From positions 1 to 64,000 of the forward strand of contig NZ_JACJOO010000057.1 in NCBI RefSeq assembly GCF_014695575.1: a stretch of DNA of 64,000 nt. The letters are read 5' to 3'. The DNA comes from Leptolyngbya sp. FACHB-8. Its GTDB lineage: Bacteria > Cyanobacteriota > Cyanobacteriia > Elainellales > Elainellaceae. Positions 1 through 6,420 of this stretch are shown piece after piece. A program made the translations under genes and the position numbers. How positions within the stretch are numbered: the stretch's first letter is position 1; each line of letters opens with the position of its first letter. The notes beneath the pieces were generated by a model that saw only the letters and a list, made by a program, of their open reading frames with translations, searched no databases and was not told the DNA's origin.

Positions 1-2
1 AA

Positions 3-77
3 CACCGTTTGAGTGGGGTGGCAAGCGAGCGGCACGACGACAACGAGCGCGATCTAAACGACCTAAGCATCGATTAG
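3..77 (+). CDS. Possible C-terminal end of a gene that starts before the window
   Basis: Frame 3 is open from the window edge to a TAG at 75-77 and gives about 24 polar residues rich in Asp, Glu, Arg and Asn. A second frame is open for longer but gives a very basic peptide. There is too little to name a family, and the stretch could be non-coding. Confidence 0.22.
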   Translation, partial: HRLSGVASERHDDNERDLNDLSID

Positions 78-170
78 GAGGGTCTGGGGCTGTAACCCAG
101 TCCTTGGTGGCCTGAAATGCTCCACCTGAAATGGCAATACTCACGCCAGATGACCCACTAGGAGTTACGT

Positions 171-575
171 ATGGCTACCTCGGGAGACCGTTGGGAGAAG
201 AAAATCCGGAATGAGGATTTGAGAAATTTCATCGCATCCGAGCAGGCTGACCCGGTGTCCGTCCTCATTGAGGTCGAGGCACCGGACTCCGTTTTGGAAC
301 TGACCCATCCCCCCTCTGGGCGGGGGATGAATTTCCGAGTGCAATCGGTACAGCATATTGCTGAACCTCGGGATAATGGGCAGCGGGCGATCGAGCAGCT
401 CCGTACGTTACTGGAGACGCTGCACCTTCCTTATCATTTTTTGCAGGGAGCGCGGGCCTTCGTTGCTAGCCCAACACCTCAACAACTGCGTTGTATTACG
501 GCCTCACCGTTTGTGCGGTCCGTCATTCCCAATCATCGACAAAAACTTGGTATGCCTAGAAGTCATCAGACTTAA
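171..575 (+). CDS. Small protein resembling a subtilase (S8) propeptide / I9 inhibitor domain
   Basis: 134 residues with no signal peptide or membrane segment. A GGAG ribosome site at about 162-165 supports the ATG at 171. The C-terminal half (about residues 85-125) has a hydrophobic stretch ending ARAFVASPTPQQL, then SPFVRSVIPN. That is the layout of subtilase propeptides and I9 inhibitors (aromatic/Gly segment, TPxQL, then a V-x-x-V-x-P strand). No protease domain follows in frame, so it would be a stand-alone propeptide-like protein, possibly an inhibitor or chaperone of a protease encoded elsewhere. This is inferred from the pattern only; it may simply be a conserved cyanobacterial protein of unknown role. 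A hairpin at 688-724 probably ends its transcript. Confidence 0.6.
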   Translation: MATSGDRWEKKIRNEDLRNFIASEQADPVSVLIEVEAPDSVLELTHPPSGRGMNFRVQSVQHIAEPRDNGQRAIEQLRTLLETLHLPYHFLQGARAFVASPTPQQLRCITASPFVRSVIPNHRQKLGMPRSHQT

Positions 576-687
576 GGGGTGAAATTCGCAGGCTCTATGC
601 GAAAAGTAAATGCTCCCTGATATTAGGATGCGTTTCTTCTTATCAGGACGCAGGGCATGAAGCTCGAGTTCCTGTTGGTTTTTATGC

Positions 688-727
688 AAAAGGAGAGGCG
701 CTGCATGGCACCGCCTCTCCTTTTATT
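688..727 (+). terminator. Rho-independent terminator hairpin
   Basis: Thirteen-base arms (688-700 and 712-724) read AAAAGGAGAGGCG / CGCCTCTCCTTTT around an 11-base loop, followed by TTTT-ATTTT. The hairpin lies downstream of the 171-575 gene. A related GGAGAGGCG hairpin occurs at 18603-18636. Confidence 0.7.
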
Positions 728-765
728 TTCTATTCAAGTTGTTATGAAGTAACAGCAAGCTCCTC

Positions 766-798
766 ACTGGGTGAAATCGTTTCACGGTTTCACCCAGT
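766..798. repeat. Short inverted repeat upstream of the SDR gene
   Basis: Eleven-base arms ACTGGGTGAAA (766-776) and TTTCACCCAGT (788-798) with an 11-base loop that itself contains TTTCAC. It could be an operator or a terminator remnant. The rest of 728-992 shows no gene. Confidence 0.45.
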
Positions 799-992
799 GA
801 AATAGCGTAACTGGGCTGTGCTTAGCCAAAATACCTGACAAAAGTTAGACCCTTTTACCCGCAATTTTGACAACACTGAAGAGGTAGTTTGTGGTGTTCT
901 CAACCTGTGTTGAGTTGTGAATAGGGTGTGTGCAATCTATCCACAACTCAACATCGAAGGGAAACACGACGAGGTAGTTGTAGAGGCTAACG

Positions 993-1811
993 ATGACAGA
1001 AACCGTCTTGATTACAGGGGCTTCTCAGGGGATTGGGCGGGCGATCGCTCACCGCTTTGCCAAGCATGGCTACAACTTAGTGCTGGCGGCGCGGAATGAG
1101 GAGCGGTTAACAGAAGCGGCAGAGGAATTACGATCGCGCTATTCCGTTGCGACTCTCCCTGTGCCCACGGATGTGCGGGACGCGGATCAAGTTGCGACTC
1201 TGGCTCAGGCTGCGGTTACCCGCTTTAATGCCGTTGATGTTCTCATCAATAATGCTGGCATTTATCTTTCTGGCCCTGTCGAAGCGTTTACCCTGGCTGA
1301 CTGGCACCAGGCGATTGATACCAACCTGTGGGGCTACATCCATACCATTCATGCCCTGTTGCCTCATCTATTGGAAAGGGGTAAGGGTACCATTGTGAAT
1401 CTTTGCTCTATTGGGGGTAGTGTTCCTGCGGCTTACCTGACGCCCTACACCACGACAAAATTTGCGGTCGATGGTCTGACCCAATCGCTGCATACAGAGC
1501 TTAGCCCCAAAGGTATTCATGTCTGTGGCATCTACCCCAACATCATCAGAAGCGACTTCCTGGAGCGAGCTATCTTTCGGGGAGTTGACGAAAACGACCA
1601 ACAGGAGCGACGACGACAAGTTGAGAAATTGCTCGAAAATCCCCTGGTTGAAAAGCCCGAAGATGTAGCAGGCGCAGTATGGGATGCCGTGCAGTCTCGT
1701 AAAGAGAAAGTTTATGTTGGTTCCGCACAGGCCACTGCAGCGCTACATGCCGCCCTCCCTCAATTGACTCGCTGGATGACTCGCAAAGTCTTTCAGCATA
1801 AAGATAGCTGA
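993..1811 (+). CDS. Short-chain dehydrogenase/reductase (SDR)
   Basis: 272 residues, normal for a classical SDR. These are NAD(P)-dependent Rossmann-fold oxidoreductases acting on alcohol or ketone groups. The cofactor motif TGASQGIG lies at residues 8-15, the structural NNAG at about 86-89, the catalytic Ser at about 139 and the YxxxK pair at Tyr152/Lys156. There is no signal peptide, so the enzyme is cytosolic. The substrate cannot be read from the sequence. A gene of the acetoacetate decarboxylase family begins 44 bases downstream on the same strand, so the two probably form a small operon on a related oxo-compound. An Arg after the glycine motif (AARNEERL, around residue 34) suggests NADPH preference, which is an inference. 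Confidence 0.9.
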   Translation: MTETVLITGASQGIGRAIAHRFAKHGYNLVLAARNEERLTEAAEELRSRYSVATLPVPTDVRDADQVATLAQAAVTRFNAVDVLINNAGIYLSGPVEAFTLADWHQAIDTNLWGYIHTIHALLPHLLERGKGTIVNLCSIGGSVPAAYLTPYTTTKFAVDGLTQSLHTELSPKGIHVCGIYPNIIRSDFLERAIFRGVDENDQQERRRQVEKLLENPLVEKPEDVAGAVWDAVQSRKEKVYVGSAQATAALHAALPQLTRWMTRKVFQHKDS

Positions 1812-1855
1812 CGTTGGTTAACGATCCTCCCAAACCTTCACCACTGGGAAACCCT

Positions 1856-2530
1856 ATGACTACCCAATCTGCCATTCCCAATACTCAGCAGTATCCAGCC
1901 GCTCCCTGGTCACTCCAGGGCCGAGCGCTGGTGAGTGTGCAAACGGTTGATGTCGCCGCAATGCGAGAATTTTTGCCCGCTGCCCTGGATGTGATTCAGA
2001 TTTTTCCCGGTAAGACGTTGGGAGGGGTGTACCTGTCCTCCTATGAAGAGGGGTCAGTGTTGACCTACAACGAGTTGATTGTGTTTTGTGGGCTGACTCG
2101 GTATGGCGATCGCATTGGCCCCTGGGTAACTCACATTTATGTGGATAACCCGCGATCGGTTGCTGGGGGCCGAGAGATTTGGGGCTTGCCGAAGGAAATG
2201 GCCTCGTTCCGCTGGACGGCTGGAGAAAATCCTCAAGTGGCGGTTTACCAAGATGATCAGTTGCTTTGTCGGCTGAAATATCACAGCCAGTTTCCGGGTG
2301 TGCCGGTTTCTCTTCCCCCGTTTTTGGGAGCATTTAGCTTACTACACTCTAATTTCGTGTGGTTTAAAGCTCAGGGCCGTGCGAAAACTCATCTATTAAT
2401 GGGAGCAGAAGTGGAAGTTCCCTCGGATAGCCCCTTTGCTCCTCTAAAGCTGAACCATCCCCTGATGGCGTTTAACCTGGAAGATTTTGCAATTTCAATT
2501 GATCAACCCAGGGTTCAACATTTGAGTTGA
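1856..2530 (+). CDS. Acetoacetate decarboxylase family protein
   Basis: About 224 residues from the ATG at 1856; an in-frame TTG at 1814 would add 14 residues but the ATG is preferred. Family members decarboxylate acetoacetate or act on other oxo-acids through a Schiff base to a lysine. Here the segment GREIWGLPKE carries that Lys at about residue 113, matching the E-x-W-G-x-P-K signature of the family. No export signal is visible. It follows the SDR gene by 44 bases, suggesting co-transcription. Many cyanobacterial members have no proven substrate, and some homologues are carotenoid-linked or hydratase-like, so activity is uncertain although the fold assignment is solid. Confidence 0.82.
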   Translation: MTTQSAIPNTQQYPAAPWSLQGRALVSVQTVDVAAMREFLPAALDVIQIFPGKTLGGVYLSSYEEGSVLTYNELIVFCGLTRYGDRIGPWVTHIYVDNPRSVAGGREIWGLPKEMASFRWTAGENPQVAVYQDDQLLCRLKYHSQFPGVPVSLPPFLGAFSLLHSNFVWFKAQGRAKTHLLMGAEVEVPSDSPFAPLKLNHPLMAFNLEDFAISIDQPRVQHLS

Positions 2531-2543
2531 GTAGCTGTACGTA

Positions 2544-2661
2544 AACCCAGCTCGGAATAAGCTGAAGTGCCCATTTTGGCATGCGCTTCTTGCATACCAA
2601 AATGGGCGTTTTCGAGTGCCATGCATTGCGCGGTACTTGAAAACGTTCTTAACCCAAACTT
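2544..2661. repeat. Decayed copy of the two-hairpin repeat (family A)
   Basis: The stretch follows the order of the intact copies at 6031-6154, 50105-50229 and 55434-55557: an outer end containing CTCGGAATAAGC, a CATTTTGGCATGC...GCATACCAAAATG hairpin, a CGTTTTCGAGTGCC hairpin, then TTAACCCAAACTT. The arms have several mismatches. It is in the same orientation as the 50105 copy. The remaining gap to 2994 shows no gene. Confidence 0.7.
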
Positions 2662-2994
2662 ATGTGAATTAGCTGAGCTGCCTAGAGCTAAATGTTTTTT
2701 GTGAGGTATGGGGAATGCAGTTCAAATTTTGTCCTGCAAAAACTACTTCAGAAATTATGAAATCTTGTAGCATCTAACAATTGAACCTGCGTTCTCCACT
2801 GCCTGTTACTCCTGTTTTAAGAATGTTTAAAGAGACGATTCTTTGGTCTGTCATTTGCACAGAGAACTGGCTTGTCAAACGTTCTCTTTAGATTCGTTCG
2901 GATGATAGATGAAAGAATATTCGGTAAAACGTTACGGTTCAGATAACCCAATTATTTGGGTTGTTTTGCCCCCTTATACATACCGTCTATTGCT

Positions 2995-3216
2995 ATGTTT
3001 CTGAAAGACAAGCAAACTGGTCAATTGGTTGAAGTGGTTGAAATAACTGAGTTAATCAACCCTAGCAACAATCAAATTTCGGCCCAAATGCAAGCTGGTC
3101 AAAACGAGGAACCGCCAACTGCCTTTTCGAAAGACGGATTGGTTTTTCCCTCAGGAGAAGAACTGCCCCGCTGTTGGGTAGACGCTCATTATCGTGATCA
3201 GATGCCTGCGGAGTAG
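2995..3216 (+). CDS. Small conserved cyanobacterial protein, function unknown
   Basis: 73 residues from the ATG at 2995; an in-frame TTG at 2956 would add 13 residues but has no support. It is an acidic soluble protein without membrane segments. It starts MFLKDKQTG and ends with the segment LVFPSGEELPRCWVDAHYR. I recall similar small proteins in other cyanobacteria, sometimes labelled acetyltransferase without good reason, since 73 residues cannot hold a GNAT fold. It lies 37 bases before a secreted-protein gene on the same strand and may be co-transcribed with it. No function is proposed. Confidence 0.6.
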   Translation: MFLKDKQTGQLVEVVEITELINPSNNQISAQMQAGQNEEPPTAFSKDGLVFPSGEELPRCWVDAHYRDQMPAE

Positions 3217-3253
3217 TTGTGTGTTCTTGATGGATTCTTTTGGGGACTTTGCT

Positions 3254-3688
3254 ATGGCAAAACCTGTTTTATTCTCTCGATTTCGTCGTTTGTGGCAGGG
3301 TTTAGTTGTACTGGTGATGGCGCTCGCCCTCACCTTTCCTGTAGGCAGTGCCCAGGCTTTGAATGTACTCTCTCTTCCCGCTCAAAGTCCCCTCTATCTG
3401 CTCACTCAAGGTACGGCAGGCACGAACCAAAGTGGTGTGGATTTGGATGCAGGCATTGATGCTGCCCAGCAAGCACCCGATCAAATTTATGAAGGATTAG
3501 ATAAAACCAAGAAGATCATTGGTAAAACCGAAAAGCGCAACGAAATTATTCAGGAGGGGCGCGATAAGGCCAGTGACAAGTGGCAATCTCTGGCTGATAA
3601 AGCCCGTGCGGCTCAAAACTCTGATGATGTAGAGTTATCGCCTGTTGAGGAGCACACGCTTAAGCACTTGACGAACTCAAAACGTTAA
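3254..3688 (+). CDS. Small secreted protein with signal peptide, function unknown
   Basis: 144 residues from the ATG at 3254; an upstream in-frame start at 3194 would spoil the signal sequence. Residues 1-35 form a classic Sec signal: basic start (FSRFRRLWQ), hydrophobic core (LVVLVMALALTF) and an AQA-like cleavage site. The mature part is hydrophilic and helical, rich in Lys, Asp, Gln and Ala, with KTKKIIGKTEKRN and charged repeats suggesting a coiled-coil or disordered protein in the periplasm or thylakoid lumen. The 39122-39493 gene has the same architecture (similar signal peptide, then about 85 charged residues) but no clear sequence match. Confidence 0.65.
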   Translation: MAKPVLFSRFRRLWQGLVVLVMALALTFPVGSAQALNVLSLPAQSPLYLLTQGTAGTNQSGVDLDAGIDAAQQAPDQIYEGLDKTKKIIGKTEKRNEIIQEGRDKASDKWQSLADKARAAQNSDDVELSPVEEHTLKHLTNSKR

Positions 3689-3856
3689 CTGCTTTCCATC
3701 GTTTTTGTCCACAAAGATTGCATAAATACAGAGACTCTGCCGCTATCAATAGGGGTGGAGTTTCGGTTTTTAGTACTGTTTTAGAGCTGTTGATAAGATG
3801 CGGAGGAAAGGACACGCGGTCTGCTTTCTTCCACACTTCATCTATAGGTTTGAAAC

Positions 3857-3970
3857 ATGGCCGCCTTTTTGACCTACCTCAATGGCTATGAGGATGTCAA
3901 TGCAGTATCTGAAGGTATTAATTATATTGGCTTGGTAGCGCTTGCTACAATTTGTCTATTGCCGAAATAA
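3857..3970 (+). CDS. Possible 37-residue microprotein
   Basis: An ATG at 3857 opens a 37-codon frame to TAA at 3968-3970. The product has a polar first half and a hydrophobic C-terminal half (YIGLVALATICLL), as in single-span microproteins. No clear ribosome site is seen and no family is recognised. It sits in an otherwise empty 370-base gap between the secreted protein and the Nudix gene. It may be chance. Confidence 0.2.
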   Translation: MAAFLTYLNGYEDVNAVSEGINYIGLVALATICLLPK

Positions 3971-4058
3971 TTTCTATGTCATTTCATATCATTAGTTAGC
4001 TGGAAGGATATCCTGAAAAGCTGAAGTTAATCTTCCTGAGTTAGGTAAAACAGGCTTC

Positions 4059-4514
4059 ATGGCCAAGGATATTGCAGAGAAGGTTGCAGCCTTCATTGTG
4101 CGCTTAAGGGCAAATCAGTACGAATTGTTATTATTTCGGCATCTAGACAAAAAGGATGTTCCGGTTCAGGTGCCGGGAGGTGGTATCGAAAAGGGTGAAA
4201 CGATTGAGGCGGCCCTCTATCGAGAAATTAATGAGGAAAGCGGTTTAACCGACTTGACCTTGATACGGAAGATTGGGATTTCAGAGCGTTGTCGCTTAAA
4301 TAGTCGTGTAACCGTACGGCGGCACTTCTACTTGTTAGAAGCACCGAATGATATTGCCGATAGTTGGGTTCACACAGTTCATGGCACCGGCAATGATGCA
4401 GGATTGCGGTTTTCTTACTTTTGGGAGCGATCGCCCCTACAACAACCTCTCCCCGACAACTACAGCCTGTTTCTCAACGAAATTTATTTGCCAGAACTGT
4501 TCAAAGCATCTTAA
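4059..4514 (+). CDS. Nudix hydrolase
   Basis: 151 residues, a typical single-domain Nudix protein. It hydrolyses a nucleoside diphosphate linked to another group, with Mg2+ or Mn2+. The full Nudix box GX5EX7REUXEEXGU is present at residues 41-63, including Arg55, Glu56, Glu59 and Glu60 for metal binding. The rest of the fold (a beta-strand FIVRLRANQYELLLF before the box and aromatic strands after) is intact. There is no signal peptide. It is isolated: the next gene is convergent and ends 31 bases away. Substrate is unknown; candidates include 8-oxo-dGTP, ADP-ribose and dinucleoside polyphosphates. Confidence 0.9.
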   Translation: MAKDIAEKVAAFIVRLRANQYELLLFRHLDKKDVPVQVPGGGIEKGETIEAALYREINEESGLTDLTLIRKIGISERCRLNSRVTVRRHFYLLEAPNDIADSWVHTVHGTGNDAGLRFSYFWERSPLQQPLPDNYSLFLNEIYLPELFKAS

Positions 4515-4544
4515 GTAACCTCAGGTCGTGTCTTTTTAGCACTC

Positions 4545-5918
4545 TTAAATCCCAAACAATCGCAACATAATTCCCAGCGGTACGGCTACGTTGCTGAGAG
4601 CATCTGAAAGCGCTGCAATGCCCGATCGCCCAACGACCACGGTATCCCCTGGGCGTAGAGGCGGATTGCTTTCCAGGTTGGCATTGTTGGAGAAATCCAC
4701 ATCAATGTCGCGGCGGCTGACGGTGCCATCTGGGTTAAGGCGAATGAGTTGCACTTTCCCACGTCGGGCCCGGTTGTTAAAACCACCCGCTGTGAGAATC
4801 GCCTGGTTCAGTGGCGTGTTGGGTGGAATTGAAACCGTCCCCGGTTGCCGCACTTCCCCGACCACATTAACCGCCATAGAATCAGCCGAGAAACTGGCTG
4901 AAGCCTGCTCGGTCAATTCTTCGGGGGTAAGGGCAGTGGCAGTGGGTACCACTACGGTATCTCCCGCTTGCAGGGGCAAGTCCTGTTGTAAATCGCCATT
5001 CCGAAGTAAGGCCCAGAAATCAACGTCGATGACGCGTTCCTGCCCATTCGCGAGGGCGCGTCGTATCTGAATGTTGCGAATATCGGCTGTTTGCGTAATG
5101 CCCCCTGCCGTCTGAATGGCCTTGGTCACAGTGGGCGGGGTATTTTCGCCGCTGGTTGCGGCCAAAATGTGAGGGCCGGGGCGGTTCACCTCACCCACGA
5201 TCGCCACCTGAATCGGTTCCGTTTCGCGGCTGGCAAAGGTCGTACTGGCCAAGAATCGAGCATCTTCCAGGCTCATATTCATAGCCGTTGGAATCATAAT
5301 CTGATCTCCGGCTCGCAGCAAAATATCCTGGCTCAAGTCGGCTGACTGCGCCAGTTGCCGCAAATCTACCGTCAGCATCTCGGCTTGCTGAAAAGGACGT
5401 CGCCGTCGGATCTGCACCTGACGAATATTAGCTGACTGTCGCACTCCCCCGGCCTGCCGTAGCGCATTCGTCAGGCTAGGCGGATTCTGCGGGTCCAACG
5501 TGTAGGAGCCGGGACGGCTGATTTCTCCGGCGATCGCTACGGTTACAGGCCGCATTTCTAACAACGACAGCGTCACATAGGGCCGTCGAATCACCTGCAG
5601 ATACCGCTGAGCTACCACTTGAGACGCCTGAGCCAGCGTTAACCCCTCCACCGCCACTCCGCCCACGACGGGTAGGTTCACAGTGCCATTCGCCAGTACC
5701 GTAAACTCGCCGCTATACTCGGGCACGTTGAAAACATCGACTCGGACGCGATCGCCCGCTCCCACCAGGTAGCCGTCATCTACCCCTGATGCTTGAGCTA
5801 CCGTGGTTTGGGCCTCCACCGGAAGGATGGCTACCGGGAATCCCACCAATCCCCCCATGAGCACACCGCTCAGCACGCCAAAGGACTTCCAGTTCTGCTG
5901 CATAGCGCTTTGTCTCAC
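4545..5918 (-). CDS. Polysaccharide biosynthesis/export protein (Wza-like, SLBB domains)
   Basis: 457 residues. An N-terminal signal sequence (GVLSGVLMGGLVGFPVAILPVEAQ) precedes a Poly_export domain (about residues 45-130, GAGDRVRVDVFNVPEYSG) and three SLBB domains starting near VTVAIAGEISRPGSY, IQVAIVGEVNRPGPH and MAVNVVGEVRQPGTV. Such proteins form the outer-membrane or periplasmic part of capsule and exopolysaccharide secretion channels. The C-terminus carries a short hydrophobic stretch rather than the long amphipathic helix of Wza. No Wzc, Wzx or glycosyltransferase lies beside it, so it is an orphan locus here. Start may also be the Met at position 6 (5903). Confidence 0.85.
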   Translation of the reverse strand: MRQSAMQQNWKSFGVLSGVLMGGLVGFPVAILPVEAQTTVAQASGVDDGYLVGAGDRVRVDVFNVPEYSGEFTVLANGTVNLPVVGGVAVEGLTLAQASQVVAQRYLQVIRRPYVTLSLLEMRPVTVAIAGEISRPGSYTLDPQNPPSLTNALRQAGGVRQSANIRQVQIRRRRPFQQAEMLTVDLRQLAQSADLSQDILLRAGDQIMIPTAMNMSLEDARFLASTTFASRETEPIQVAIVGEVNRPGPHILAATSGENTPPTVTKAIQTAGGITQTADIRNIQIRRALANGQERVIDVDFWALLRNGDLQQDLPLQAGDTVVVPTATALTPEELTEQASASFSADSMAVNVVGEVRQPGTVSIPPNTPLNQAILTAGGFNNRARRGKVQLIRLNPDGTVSRRDIDVDFSNNANLESNPPLRPGDTVVVGRSGIAALSDALSNVAVPLGIMLRLFGI

Positions 5919-6030
5919 TTCGCAAACGTCAGCGATACCCTTATCTCAAAGGATTCGCTACTCTTTGCAACCTCAAAGCCCCATCATCAGGAAAAATTGA
6001 GGCATCTTATTCATCCCGCTAACCTGAATT

Positions 6031-6154
6031 AACCTGAGTTCGGGTTAAGGGCGTTTTCGAGTGCCGCGCAACGCGCGGCACTCGAAAACGCTCATTTTGG
6101 CGTGCGCTTTGCGCACGCCAAAATGAGCACTTCAGCTTATCCCGAACTGAGGTT
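6031..6154. repeat. Family A two-hairpin repeat, intact copy 1
   Basis: Outer imperfect inverted repeats: AACCTGAGTTCGGGTTAAG on the left and, read on the other strand, AACCTCAGTTCGGGATAAGC on the right. Between them are two perfect hairpins: 6051-6069/6073-6091 (19-bp arms, loop AAC) and 6091-6107/6111-6127 (17-bp arms, loop TTT). No coding sequence is contained. It lies between divergent genes. Confidence 0.85.
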
Positions 6155-6156
6155 GG

Positions 6157-6240
6157 ATTAGACAGATGGAGTGGTGAAAGGGGCTGCAAAGTGCCACTTT
6201 GACCGCACCATCCATCTCTTTGGAGTATGACCTCGCTCTG
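6157..6240. repeat. Decayed relative of the family C palindrome
   Basis: TAGACAGATGG-AGTGGTGAAAGG, then an imperfect complementary arm GCACCATCCATCT and GGAGTATGACC. This resembles the intact elements at 13748-13850 and 49170-49268. It directly abuts the family A copy. No gene is seen in the remaining gap to 6420. Confidence 0.4.
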
Positions 6241-6420
6241 AAGGAGTGACGTTGCATACAACCTCACTTTTTCAGAGACTTCAGCCGTTTAGAGAATTCC
6301 TGTCGCGTTCTCTGACCCTCGCGTTACTCTGAGAAAGAATGCATCTCCAGATTACCCTTCGTCGCGTGGGGGTCTGGTTGAGCTTTGCTGACTCTATGAC
6401 TATTAAAGGCCAGTCCACCA

